Assembly: GCA_030656215.1 (NCBI GenBank)
Contig: JAUSOD010000093.1
Coordinates: 1 to 64,000, forward strand
DNA: 64,000 nucleotides
Reading direction: 5' to 3'
From: Azoarcus sp.
Lineage (GTDB): Bacteria; Pseudomonadota; Gammaproteobacteria; Burkholderiales; Rhodocyclaceae
Shown in pieces: positions 1 through 10,074 of the stretch. Position 1 is the stretch's first letter, and the number at the start of each line of letters is the position of its first letter. The notes beneath the pieces are model-generated. The model worked only from the letters and a program-made list of their open reading frames with translations. It ran no database searches and was not told the DNA's origin. Made by a program: the position numbers and the translations under genes.

Positions 1-1166
<1,166 letters not shown>

Positions 1167-1242
1167 TCAGGAGAGGGAGGGAGCTGGTTTGGCGCAAGCC
1201 CCGCGGGGCCAGGCCGGAATAGGGTTGGTCAGGCGGGCTGGC

Positions 1243-1569
1243 TCAGGCCGCCTTGCGGTGCGCGTTGCCGCGACGCTGCCAGTTCGCCGACATCGCAAAG
1301 AACATATCTTCCATGGCGGTCAGGGGCAGGCGCCACATGCGATTCTGGCTGCGCACGAAGGGGGTGACGCAGGGCGTGCACAGGGTGTTCTTTTCGGCTT
1401 CGAGCAGGTCGAGGAAAATGTCCATGGTCGCGCCCCAGTACTCGGCATTGCCCACCCAGCCGGTCTCCGAGGTTGCTTCACGGACAGCCTTGCGCCACAG
1501 GGTATTGGCACGCTCGATCGGCACGCCGGCCTTGCGGGCGTACCAGGGTAGTAATTTGGGTGCTTTCAT
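1243..1569 (-). CDS. Conserved-looking hypothetical protein, 108 aa
   Basis: I do not recognise a named family. The protein is 108 residues, soluble, basic at both ends (MKAPKLLPWYARKAG at the start, QRRGNAHRKAA at the end) with an aromatic middle (GWVGNAEYWGATMDIFLDLLEAEKN) and a Cys-x-x-Cys pair (LCTPCVTPF). No signal peptide or membrane helix is evident. Support for a real gene: good start with GGAGAACC a few bases upstream, a plausible promoter (about 1628-1657), and a strong terminator just downstream, so it is a monocistronic unit. The CxxC pair could bind metal or form a disulfide, but only one pair is present. Confidence 0.7.
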   Translation of the reverse strand: MKAPKLLPWYARKAGVPIERANTLWRKAVREATSETGWVGNAEYWGATMDIFLDLLEAEKNTLCTPCVTPFVRSQNRMWRLPLTAMEDMFFAMSANWQRRGNAHRKAA

Positions 1570-1900
1570 CTTGGTTCTCCTTGCGGCCGGGGTCGGCCGT
1601 TGTGCGCCTTCGGATCTCGTGGATCCGATTATTCGCGCACCGAATGTTGTACTGCAAAAGAGCTTCGTGCTGCTGTTGATAGTGATTCTATGCTTACTTC
1701 GGCAAAGTATTCGTGAAGTAGTTCAACAAAATGTTGCGACGCACAAACTCAGGTTAGCTTACGGACTACCGGGACTCAAGTACTTGTCGTACAACTGCAA
1801 CACCCTGGCAACATCGTGGTGCTCCAGCGCTGACTGCCCGGCGCACCCGCCCGGGCAAGTCAGCAACCGCGGTTAGAATGGCGGCCAGAAAGGAAAACCC
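1570..1900. promoter_or_regulatory. Divergent intergenic region between the 108-aa gene and uvrD
   Basis: 331 bases with no credible gene. On the minus strand TTGCAG (1652-1657) and AATAAT (1628-1633) are separated by 18 bases and would start transcription about 50 bases before the small gene. On the plus strand TAGAAT (1874-1879) lies about 20 bases before the uvrD ATG, with no good -35 box. The middle (about 1640-1760) is noticeably AT-richer than its surroundings. Confidence 0.4.
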
Positions 1901-4144
1901 ATGTCCACGCTGCTCGCCAATCTCAATCCCGAACAAAGTCAGGCTGTCACCCTGCCCCCTCAACATGCGCTGATTCTCGCTGGCGCCGGTTCGGGCAAGA
2001 CTCGCGTGCTTACCACCCGCATCGCGTGGCTGATCCAGTCGGGCCAGGTCGACGCCGCGGGCATTCTTGCGGTGACCTTCACCAACAAGGCGGCCAAGGA
2101 GATGCTTGCCCGCCTCGGAACCATGCTGCCGATCAGTCCGCGCGGGATGTGGGTGGGCACCTTTCACGGCCTGTGCAACCGCCTGTTGCGCGCTCATTAC
2201 CGCGATGCGGGACTGCCGCAGTTGTTTCAGATCCTTGACTCGGCCGATCAGCTGGCAGCGATCAAGCGGCTGCTGAAAACCCTCAATGTGGACGATGAAA
2301 AATTTCCTCCGCGGGAGTTGCAGCACTTCATCAACGGCAACAAGGAGGCCGGTATCCGACCGCATGCCGTTGAGGCCTGGGACGATTTCACCCGGCAGCG
2401 CGTTCAGCTCTATCAAGAGTATGAATCACAGTGTCAACGCGAGTCTGTTGTGGATTTTGCGGAGTTGCTACTGCGCACCTATGAGCTGCTCGAACGCAAC
2501 GAGCCGATCCGGCGTCACTACCAGCGCCGCTTCCGTCACATCCTCGTCGATGAGTTCCAGGACACCAACGTACTGCAATACCGCTGGTTGAAGCTGCTGG
2601 CGGACGACGGGCGCGAGGGCGGCGCGGCCTTGTTCTGCGTGGGCGACGATGATCAGAGTATCTATCGCTTCCGCGGCGCCGAGGTCGGCAACATGCGCGA
2701 CTTTGAACGCGAGTTCCGGGTGCAGAGCGTAATTCGTCTGGAGCAGAACTACCGCTCGCGCAGCAATATCCTCGATGCCGCCAATGCGGTCATCCGCAAC
2801 AATGCCAATCGCCTGGGCAAGAACCTGTGGACCGACCAGGGCGCTGGCGAGCCGATTCGGGTGTTCGAGGCCTTTGCCGATAGCGACGAGGCACGCTGGA
2901 TCGTCGAGGAAATCCAGTCGCTGGTGCGCGACGGGCACTCGCGTTCGGGGATTGCGCTGCTGTATCGGTCCAACGCCCAGTCGCGCGTGCTGGAGCACCG
3001 TCTGTTTAGCGCAGGACTTCCGTACCGGGTCTACGGCGGATTGCGCTTTTTCGAGCGCCAGGAGATCAAACACGCACTTGCCTATCTGCGCCTGATTGCC
3101 AATCCGGACGACGATACGGCCTTTGTCCGGGTGGTCAATTTTCCGACCCGCGGCATCGGGGCACGCTCGCTGGAGGCGCTGCAGGATGCTGCGCGGACCT
3201 ACAACACCAGTCTTTACGCCACCGTGCCGCACTTGTCTGGAAAGGCAGGTACTTCGCTTGGCCACTTCGTTCGTCTGGTCGAGGAGCTGCGGCGCGACAC
3301 GGCGGCGCTGACCCTGCCCGAAGTGGTCGACCATGTGGTGGACCGCTCCGGTTTGCGCGATCACTACAAGGCCGAGAAGGAAGGTGGCGATCGGCTGGAG
3401 AACCTCGACGAACTGCTGAACGCAGCAGCCAATTTCATTGCCGAGCGGCAGTCGGGCGAGAGCGGCGGGGCTGGGAGGGGCGAGGGGGCGGAGGGGGCTG
3501 AACAATCCCACGGTCTGCTCGCGGATTTCCTTGCCCATGCCTCACTGGAGGCCGGTGATCATCAGGCCGACCAGGGGGCGGATGCGGTGCAATTGATGAC
3601 GGTGCATTCATCCAAGGGACTGGAGTTCGACGTCGTCTTTCTTTCGGGGTTGGAGGAGGGACTATTTCCGCACGAGAACAGCATTCTCGAAACCGATGGG
3701 CTTGAGGAGGAGCGGCGCCTGATGTATGTCGCTGTGACCCGTGCGCGGGAGCGTCTCTATCTCTCGTTTGCCCAGAGCCGCATGCTCCACGGCCAGACGC
3801 GCTATAACCTGCGCTCGCGGTTTCTCGAGGAGATTCCTGAGGGGCTCACCAAGTGGCTGACACCACCCAATCCGCGTACGGCCCTGGGTGGGGCAACCGG
3901 CGGGGCGGGCGGTGCCTATTTCACCGCGTCTGCCAAACCGGCCATGCAGCGCGAGCCGCGCCCAACATTTGCGACGCTGCCCGGCGGCTTGCGCGTCGGG
4001 CAGTTGGTGAATCATGCGAAATTCGGCCAAGGTGTCATCGTCGCTGCAGAAGGCGGCGGCAGCGATGCGCGGGTGCAGGTGAATTTCGGCGCGGTCGGGG
4101 TGAAGTGGTTGCTGTTGACCGTGGCCAAGCTCACGCCGGCATAG
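1901..4144 (+). CDS. uvrD: DNA helicase II UvrD (superfamily 1, 3'-5')
   Basis: ATP-driven 3'-5' helicase of nucleotide excision and mismatch repair. The 747-residue length fits UvrD. Visible motifs are the Walker A AGAGSGKT (residues 27-34), TFTNKAAKEM (motif Ia), the Walker B DEFQDT, GDDDQSIYRFRGA (motif III), QNYRS (IV), and the C-terminal VTRARERLYL (VI). The tail GLRVGQLVNHAKFGQGVIV is the UvrD-type C-terminal (Tudor-like) module, which argues for UvrD rather than Rep. A Gly/Glu-rich insertion at about residues 517-537 is encoded by a run of G tracts. The ATG is preceded by AGAAAGGAAAACCC. It is convergent with the ParA gene. Confidence 0.95.
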   Translation: MSTLLANLNPEQSQAVTLPPQHALILAGAGSGKTRVLTTRIAWLIQSGQVDAAGILAVTFTNKAAKEMLARLGTMLPISPRGMWVGTFHGLCNRLLRAHYRDAGLPQLFQILDSADQLAAIKRLLKTLNVDDEKFPPRELQHFINGNKEAGIRPHAVEAWDDFTRQRVQLYQEYESQCQRESVVDFAELLLRTYELLERNEPIRRHYQRRFRHILVDEFQDTNVLQYRWLKLLADDGREGGAALFCVGDDDQSIYRFRGAEVGNMRDFEREFRVQSVIRLEQNYRSRSNILDAANAVIRNNANRLGKNLWTDQGAGEPIRVFEAFADSDEARWIVEEIQSLVRDGHSRSGIALLYRSNAQSRVLEHRLFSAGLPYRVYGGLRFFERQEIKHALAYLRLIANPDDDTAFVRVVNFPTRGIGARSLEALQDAARTYNTSLYATVPHLSGKAGTSLGHFVRLVEELRRDTAALTLPEVVDHVVDRSGLRDHYKAEKEGGDRLENLDELLNAAANFIAERQSGESGGAGRGEGAEGAEQSHGLLADFLAHASLEAGDHQADQGADAVQLMTVHSSKGLEFDVVFLSGLEEGLFPHENSILETDGLEEERRLMYVAVTRARERLYLSFAQSRMLHGQTRYNLRSRFLEEIPEGLTKWLTPPNPRTALGGATGGAGGAYFTASAKPAMQREPRPTFATLPGGLRVGQLVNHAKFGQGVIVAAEGGGSDARVQVNFGAVGVKWLLLTVAKLTPA

Positions 4145-4204
4145 GGTGCTCAACCCGGTGCCACGCCCCGGGGCCAAACCCGCACCCGGCCCCACAGCCC
4201 GGTG

Positions 4205-4984
4205 TTATACCCCGTACCTGCGCGCCAGTGAGTCGTGCAGCGCAACGAACTCCTGCGACAGCTTGTGCTTCGGATCCAGGTGGATCATGGGCTTGGACTG
4301 TTCGTGCGACTCCCTGATCTTCACCGACGAGGATAGATAGGGCTGCAGCACGGGGAGTCCTTCCCCGATCAATTCCTGCACCATCTTCTGCGGCAGGCTG
4401 GCGCGCGGCTGGTACTGGTTGACGACGATGCCTTCCACCTGCAGATCGCGGTTGTGATCCGTCTTGATCTCCTCGACGTTCTCCAGCAGGGAGTAGAGCG
4501 CGCGACGTGAAAAGTCGTCGCAGTCGAACGGGATCAGGCAGGCATTGGCCGCTATCAGTGCAGAGCGGGTGTAGAAGTTAAGCGCCGGGGGAGTGTCGAT
4601 GAAGACGCAGTCGTAATCCGCGCTGATTTCATCGAGCGCATCGCGCAGTTTGTAGATCTTGTAGCGCGATTCGAGCTTGGTCTGAAGCTCTTCAAGCAGT
4701 GGATGCGAGGGCATCACATGCAGTTTGTCGAAGGGCGACTGAACGATGAAATCCTCGGTGGCCTTCGGGTTCAGCTTGAAGTTCAGCGTCTGGTCAAAAA
4801 AACCCGCGAGTGTGTTGTCCAGCGTATCCACTGCGTTTCCGAGTAGATACCGGGTGGAGTTGCCCTGTGGATCGAGATCGATCACCAGCGTGCGCTTGCC
4901 CTGATAGGCACTGATCGCCGCCAGGTTGCAGGTAATCGTTGACTTGCCGACCCCACCCTTCTGATTGAACACCACTCGACGCAT
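4205..4984 (-). CDS. Orphan ParA-family ATPase, 259 aa
   Basis: Deviant Walker A ATPase of the ParA/MinD group. The start is MRRVVFNQKGGVGKST, with the signature lysine K9 and the P-loop at residues 9-16. VIDLDPQGNSTRYLL (A') and DCVFIDTPPALNF (Walker B) follow. I chose the start at 4984 because GGAGG precedes it at good spacing; a longer reading from 5083 adds 33 residues with no family similarity. No parB, parS-like repeats or minC/E lie beside it, so chromosome segregation is not implied; orphan ParAs can position other cellular cargo. The partner is unknown. Confidence 0.85.
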   Translation of the reverse strand: MRRVVFNQKGGVGKSTITCNLAAISAYQGKRTLVIDLDPQGNSTRYLLGNAVDTLDNTLAGFFDQTLNFKLNPKATEDFIVQSPFDKLHVMPSHPLLEELQTKLESRYKIYKLRDALDEISADYDCVFIDTPPALNFYTRSALIAANACLIPFDCDDFSRRALYSLLENVEEIKTDHNRDLQVEGIVVNQYQPRASLPQKMVQELIGEGLPVLQPYLSSSVKIRESHEQSKPMIHLDPKHKLSQEFVALHDSLARRYGV

Positions 4985-5412
4985 TTTCGATTCCCCTCCA
5001 GTTGTTGCGGCATTGTGCCAAAAATCGGGCCCTGTGACCGGCTCCCCACGGCGCATTACCGGCGTTTGGGCAGAAATGCACACGATCGTCCGCGGCCGAC
5101 GCGGGCGCGATTGGTGAGCGGTGCTGCGGCAAAGCTGTCTGGCCTGGCGCTGTAACGGATCGCAATACCATGCACCCTGCCCAACTTCGCGGCGCTGCGC
5201 TAAACTCCGCAGATGTTATTCATGACCGTTACTGCCTACTCCCTGCGGCGGTCGGCATGCGGGCCCGGTCGGGTCCGGTCCGCGGCAAGGCGCCAGACGC
5301 CAAAGCAAATAGAAAACGCGGCGGATGATTGCAATTGGCAGGACAAGGGCGGGCGCCCGTTGTCACGCTGGGGTGTTCATGCGAACACCATACAATACCG
5401 AGAGGGAGAACC
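4985..5412. promoter_or_regulatory. Divergent regulatory region between parA-like gene and maeB
   Basis: 428 bases without a credible gene. The maeB side holds a -10-like TACAAT at 5391-5396, directly preceded by a perfect inverted repeat (see separate entry). The best -35-like hexamer (TTGTCA, 5360-5365) is 25 bases from the -10, too far for normal promoter spacing. The rest is GC-rich and featureless to me. Confidence 0.4.
5372..5389. promoter_or_regulatory. Candidate operator upstream of maeB (7+4+7 inverted repeat)
   Basis: GGTGTTCATGCGAACACC is a perfect dyad (arms 5372-5378 and 5383-5389) ending one base before the -10-like TACAAT. A protein bound here would cover the promoter spacer, which fits a repressor of malic enzyme. 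The regulator is unknown. Confidence 0.45.
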
Positions 5413-7710
5413 ATGGATCAGGATTTCATCGCCGCGGCGCTGGACTACCACCGTGCACCGACACGCGGCAAGATTTCGGTCGTTCCGACCAAGGGCTTGA
5501 CCAATCAGCGCGATCTCGCGCTGGCCTATTCACCGGGTGTTGCGGCTGCGTGCGACGCGATCGTAGCCGATCCTTCGCAGGCGCGTGAGCTCACCAGCCG
5601 TGGCAACCTCGTTGCGGTGGTGACCAACGGTACTGCAGTACTGGGTCTGGGTAACATCGGTCCGCTGGCGTCCAAGCCGGTGATGGAAGGCAAGGGCTGC
5701 CTGTTCAAGAAGTTCGCCAACATCGACGTGTTCGATCTCGAACTGAACGAAAACGACCCCGACAAGCTGATCGACATCATCGCCTCGCTCGAGCCGACCC
5801 TGGGGGGCATCAATCTTGAAGACATCAAGGCCCCCGAGTGCTTCTACATTGAGAAGAAGCTGCGCGAGCGGATGAAGATCCCGGTCTTCCACGACGATCA
5901 GCACGGTACCGCGATCATCTCCTCGGCCGGCCTGATCAACGGCCTCAAGGTCGTCGGCAAGGACATCGACAAGGTCAAGCTGGTGTGCTCGGGTGCCGGT
6001 GCGGCGGCCATTGCCTGCCTCGACCTTATGGTCAGTCTCGGTCTCAAACGCGAAAATGTTTTCGTCTGCGACTCCAAGGGCGTGATCTACGAAGGTCGTG
6101 ACGAGAAGATGGAGCCGACCAAAGCACGCTATGCGCAGCAGACCGACGCACGCACCCTGGGCGACGCCATCGACGGGGCCGATGTGTTCCTCGGCCTGTC
6201 CACTGCCGGCGTGCTCAAGCCGGAAATGGTGGCGAAGATGGCCAAGCAGCCGCTGATCTTCGCGCTCGCAAATCCGAACCCCGAGATCCTGCCCGCCGAC
6301 GCCAAGGCGGTGCGGCCGGATTGCATCATCGCGACCGGTCGGTCGGACTTTCCGAACCAGGTCAATAACGTGCTGTGTTTCCCCTTCATCTTCCGCGGTG
6401 CGCTCGATGTGGGCGCGAGCACGATCAATGAAGAGATGAAGCTTGCCTGCGTCAAGGCGATCGCCGAACTCGCCCAGGCCGAGCAAAGCGACGTTGTGGC
6501 CTCGGCCTACGGTGGTGCCGAACTCACCTTTGGCCCCGACTACATCATTCCCAAGCCCTTCGATCCGCGCCTGATCGTCAAGATCGCCCCGGCTGTGGCC
6601 AAGGCGGCAATGGATTCGGGCGTGGCGGCGCACCCGATCGAGGATCTGGTGGCTTATGCGGCGAGCCTGAGCGACTTCGTGTATCAGTCCGGCATCGTCA
6701 TGAAGCCGGTGTTTTCCGCGGCCAAGCGCATTCCGCTCGAACTGAAGCGGGTGCTCTACGCGGAGGGCGAGGATGAGCGCGTGCTGCATGCGGCACGGGT
6801 GGCGATCGACGAAGGTCTGGCGCGCCCGATCCTGATCGGTCGTCCGAGCGTGATCGAGATGCGGATCAAGAAAATCGGCCTGAACCTGGTGCCCGAGCGC
6901 GATTTCGATATCGTCAACCCGGAGTCGGATCCGCGCTACCGCGAGCTGTGCAACGAGTATTACCACATGATGGCGCGCGACGGTGTCACCCCCGACCTGG
7001 CCAAGGCCAAGATGCGGCGCGACACCACGCTAATCGGCGTGATGCTGCTGCGCCGCGGCGATGTCGATGCGCTGGTGTGCGGCACCTTCGGCACTTACGA
7101 CTATCACCTCAAGCAGGTCGAGGATGTGATCGGCCTCAAGCCCGGTGCGAAGCAGTTTGCCGCGATGAACCTGCTGTTGCTGCCCAAGCGCACGCTGGCT
7201 GTCACCGATACCTACGTGAATGAAAATCCGACCGCCGAAGAAGTGGCGGATATTGCACTCATGGCTGCCGCGGAGCTGCGCAGCTTCGGTCTCGAACCGC
7301 GGGTGGCCTTGCTGTCGCACTCGAACTTCGGCAGTTCCCGGTCAACGTCGGCACGCAAGATGCGCGAAGCCAGCGAACTACTGCGCCTTAGGGCGCCCGA
7401 GCTGGAATGCGACGGCGAGATGCATGGCGATGCCGCGCTGTCGCCGGAGATCCGGGCCAAGCTGCATCCTGAGTCCACCCTCAAAGGCGATGCCAATCTG
7501 CTGGTGATGCCCAACCTCGACGCCGCCAACATCTCGTTCAATCTGATGAAGATGGCCAATGGCGACGGGGTGTCGGTAGGTCCGATCCTGCTCGGTGCGG
7601 CCAAACCGGTGCATATCCTCACCCCGTCGGCGACCGTGCGCCGACTGGTCAACATCACGGCACTTGCGGTGGTGGATGCCGCAGAACTGCGCCGGGTTCA
7701 GGGTGTTTGA
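5413..7710 (+). CDS. maeB: NADP-dependent malic enzyme MaeB with phosphotransacetylase-like C-terminal domain
   Basis: Converts malate to pyruvate and CO2 with NADP, supplying NADPH and linking the TCA cycle to pyruvate. The 765 residues match the long MaeB type. The N-terminal malic enzyme half (about 1-425) has [23 protein letters not shown], a Rossmann GAGAAAIA and the ANPNPEILP stretch. The C-terminal half (about 430-765) resembles phosphotransacetylase ([36 protein letters not shown]), a domain known to be catalytically inactive but regulatory, binding acetyl-CoA. The start at 5413 has GAGAGGGAGAA upstream. The gene runs into pldA after 21 bases. Confidence 0.95.
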   Translation: MDQDFIAAALDYHRAPTRGKISVVPTKGLTNQRDLALAYSPGVAAACDAIVADPSQARELTSRGNLVAVVTNGTAVLGLGNIGPLASKPVMEGKGCLFKKFANIDVFDLELNENDPDKLIDIIASLEPTLGGINLEDIKAPECFYIEKKLRERMKIPVFHDDQHGTAIISSAGLINGLKVVGKDIDKVKLVCSGAGAAAIACLDLMVSLGLKRENVFVCDSKGVIYEGRDEKMEPTKARYAQQTDARTLGDAIDGADVFLGLSTAGVLKPEMVAKMAKQPLIFALANPNPEILPADAKAVRPDCIIATGRSDFPNQVNNVLCFPFIFRGALDVGASTINEEMKLACVKAIAELAQAEQSDVVASAYGGAELTFGPDYIIPKPFDPRLIVKIAPAVAKAAMDSGVAAHPIEDLVAYAASLSDFVYQSGIVMKPVFSAAKRIPLELKRVLYAEGEDERVLHAARVAIDEGLARPILIGRPSVIEMRIKKIGLNLVPERDFDIVNPESDPRYRELCNEYYHMMARDGVTPDLAKAKMRRDTTLIGVMLLRRGDVDALVCGTFGTYDYHLKQVEDVIGLKPGAKQFAAMNLLLLPKRTLAVTDTYVNENPTAEEVADIALMAAAELRSFGLEPRVALLSHSNFGSSRSTSARKMREASELLRLRAPELECDGEMHGDAALSPEIRAKLHPESTLKGDANLLVMPNLDAANISFNLMKMANGDGVSVGPILLGAAKPVHILTPSATVRRLVNITALAVVDAAELRRVQGV

Positions 7711-7731
7711 GTTGAGCTCGGGAGTTCCAGC

Positions 7732-8889
7732 TTGAGGCGCAGCCTGCTGTCACTGACCTTGGGGGCCGTGCTGGTCACGGCCATGCCGGTGCAGGCTGCG
7801 GGGTGGTTGCTCGCCTCGCCCGATCCCCGGGTTGCACCGGGGAAGTCTTTCGAGCTGATCGTGATCGGTGAGCCGGTAGACGGAACCTGGCCGCAGCGGC
7901 TGGCGGCCCAGGTCGAGTTGCCCGACGGTGGGCCGCGGATCGCGGTCGATCTGGTGGCAACCGGCGCCGGGGGGCCGATGCAGCATCGCTACATCGGGCA
8001 CTGGCCGCGCGAGGTGGTCGGTGTGGCGACGCTGTCGCTGCTCGATGCGCCGTCGGCGCGTCTGCTTCTCGACGCTGCGGCGGCCTCTCGCACCCCGGTC
8101 GAGAGTGCCCAGCGTGGCTCGGTGGACAGCATGGGCGAGGTCGCGGTGCAGGCGGCCTCCTCAGCCCCGTTGCCGACTGCGGCGCTCGGGTTCCATGAGC
8201 CGATGTATTTCGTTGCCGGCGGCAATGACCCGCGTTCGGCGCGTTATCAGATCAGCTTCCGCTACCGCCTGTTCGACGAGCAAGGGGTCGTCGCCGAAAC
8301 CCTGCCCCTGGTGCGGGGGCTGTATTTCGGTTTTACCCAGACCTCGTTGTGGGATTTGTCGTCCGAATCCAAGCCCTTCCAGGACACCAGTTTCAGGCCC
8401 TCGCTGTACTATCAGTGGAGGCTGACCGATCCAAGGGAGGGCAATTCGGCAACGCTTGCGGCCGGGTACGAGCATGAGTCGAACGGGCAGGACGATGCGG
8501 ATTCGCGCAGCATCGATACGCTGTTCCTGCGCGCCGAGGCACGCTATTTTCTGCCTGACGGGCGCACCTACGTCGGTGTCGAGCCCAAGGTGTGGGGCTA
8601 TATCGACAAGGATGACAATCCGGACATCACCCGTTATCGAGGCTATGCCCAGTTGGGGCTGCGTTTCGGGCGTGACGATGGGGTGATGCTGGCCGCCTTG
8701 TTGCGCCGTGGTACGGCCGGGGTCGGCAGCACCCAGCTCGACTTGTCCTATCCGCTGCGCCAAAGCATTTTTTCCGGCGTCGGCGCCTTCCTGCATCTGC
8801 AGTATTTCAATGGCTACGGCCAGACCCTGCTCGAGTACAACGAATCGCACCATCCACAGTTTAGAATCGGCGTTTCGATCGTACGCTGA
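7732..8889 (+). CDS. pldA: Outer membrane phospholipase A1 (OMPLA, PldA)
   Basis: Integral outer-membrane lipase that removes mislocalised phospholipids. The TTG start is supported by GGAG seven bases upstream and gives a clean signal peptide (MRRSLLSLTLGAVLVTAMPVQA, cut near AGW). The active-site stretch YEHESNGQDDADSRS supplies His248 and Ser250. The position equal to E. coli Asn156 is Asp262 here, so the triad reads Ser-His-Asp. A region of about 150 residues precedes the barrel, longer than in the E. coli enzyme (289 aa precursor); the total is 385 aa. Close spacing to maeB suggests co-transcription. Confidence 0.88.
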   Translation: MRRSLLSLTLGAVLVTAMPVQAAGWLLASPDPRVAPGKSFELIVIGEPVDGTWPQRLAAQVELPDGGPRIAVDLVATGAGGPMQHRYIGHWPREVVGVATLSLLDAPSARLLLDAAAASRTPVESAQRGSVDSMGEVAVQAASSAPLPTAALGFHEPMYFVAGGNDPRSARYQISFRYRLFDEQGVVAETLPLVRGLYFGFTQTSLWDLSSESKPFQDTSFRPSLYYQWRLTDPREGNSATLAAGYEHESNGQDDADSRSIDTLFLRAEARYFLPDGRTYVGVEPKVWGYIDKDDNPDITRYRGYAQLGLRFGRDDGVMLAALLRRGTAGVGSTQLDLSYPLRQSIFSGVGAFLHLQYFNGYGQTLLEYNESHHPQFRIGVSIVR

Positions 8890-8937
8890 ACGTACCCGGG
8901 CGGTGCTTGCCACGGGTAGGTCCGCCAGGAGAACACC

Positions 8938-9924
8938 ATGCCCCACGCCATTCGCTTCCACCAGACCGGCGAGCCCGATGTCCTTCAATGGGAAGCCTTC
9001 GAGCCAGGCGTGTTGGCTCCGGGTGAGGCTCGCGTTCGACACCATGCGGTTGGCCTGAACTATATCGACACCTATCACCGTAGCGGGTTGTACCCGGTGC
9101 CGCTGCCATCGGGCATCGGCCTCGAGGGGGCAGGGGTGATCGAGGCAGTGGGAGACGGGGTGACCGACGGGGTTGCTAAGCTTGTGCCCGGCGATCGCGT
9201 GGCCTACGCCGGTGGCCCGCTCGGGGCCTATGCCGAGGTCCGCAACATGCCGGCCGATCGCCTGGTGAAACTGCCCGATGCAATCTCCTTCGAGCAGGGG
9301 GCCGCGATGATGTTGCAGGGCCTTACCGCCCAGTACCTGCTGCGTCGCACCTACCGCGTGCAGCCTGGCGACACCATCCTGATCCATGCAGCAGCGGGCG
9401 GGGTCGGGCTGATCGTTTGCCAGTGGGCGAAGGCGCTCGGGGCGACCGTGATCGGTACCGTCGGCTCGGACGAAAAGGCGGCGCTCGCCCGCGCCCACGG
9501 TTGCGATCATCCCATCGTGTACACCCGTGAAAAGTTTGCAGAACGGGTGCGTGAAATCACCGGCGGAGAGGGCGTGCCGGTGGTGTACGACTCAATCGGC
9601 GCCGATACCTTCATGGAGTCGCTGTCGTGCCTGCGTCCGTTGGGGATGATGGTGCTATTCGGCGCCGCCTCCGGCCCGGTAGCGCCCTTCGATTGCGGCG
9701 TGCTGGCGAAGATGGGCTCGCTGTTCCTGACTCGCCCGACCCTGTTTACCTACATCGCAAAGCGTGCCGACCTGGTGGCGATGGCGGCCGAACTGTTTGA
9801 GGTGGTCAGCGCGGGCACGGTCAAGCTCGAGATCAACCAGCGCTATGCGCTCAGGGATGCGGCGCAGGCACACCGCGATCTGGAAGCACGAAAAACCACG
9901 GGGTCGACCATCCTGTTGCCCTGA
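8938..9924 (+). CDS. qor: NADPH:quinone oxidoreductase (zinc-independent MDR family)
   Basis: 328-residue medium-chain dehydrogenase/reductase of the quinone reductase (Qor/zeta-crystallin) type. It transfers electrons from NADPH to quinones in the cytoplasm. The start MPHAIRFHQTGEPDVLQWE, the NYIDTYHRSGLYP signature and the nucleotide-binding HAAAGGVGLIVCQWA are typical. The Cys/His zinc ligands of alcohol dehydrogenases are absent. GGAGAACACC precedes the ATG. The exact substrate cannot be read from sequence. Confidence 0.9.
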   Translation: MPHAIRFHQTGEPDVLQWEAFEPGVLAPGEARVRHHAVGLNYIDTYHRSGLYPVPLPSGIGLEGAGVIEAVGDGVTDGVAKLVPGDRVAYAGGPLGAYAEVRNMPADRLVKLPDAISFEQGAAMMLQGLTAQYLLRRTYRVQPGDTILIHAAAGGVGLIVCQWAKALGATVIGTVGSDEKAALARAHGCDHPIVYTREKFAERVREITGGEGVPVVYDSIGADTFMESLSCLRPLGMMVLFGAASGPVAPFDCGVLAKMGSLFLTRPTLFTYIAKRADLVAMAAELFEVVSAGTVKLEINQRYALRDAAQAHRDLEARKTTGSTILLP

Positions 9925-10061
9925 GGTGGTTCGCTGACGTGGTGCCCTGCGGTGCGGTGCTGCGGTGGCGGGCGAGGTCCGGTCTTCATCGGTGCGCTGC
10001 GCTAGCCCGCAGCGCGCGTTTCGATGAGCGGATCAATCGGACCCTGGCGCCATGCCTCGGG

Positions 10062-10067
10062 TAAAAT
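10062..10067 (+). promoter_or_regulatory. Candidate -10 box of dnaE giving a leaderless transcript
   Basis: TAAAAT with seven bases to the dnaE ATG; normal -10 to +1 spacing puts +1 at or next to the A of the start codon. No Shine-Dalgarno is present between them. The -35 region (around 10039-10044) is weak. Confidence 0.45.
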
Positions 10068-10074
10068 CCGGGTC

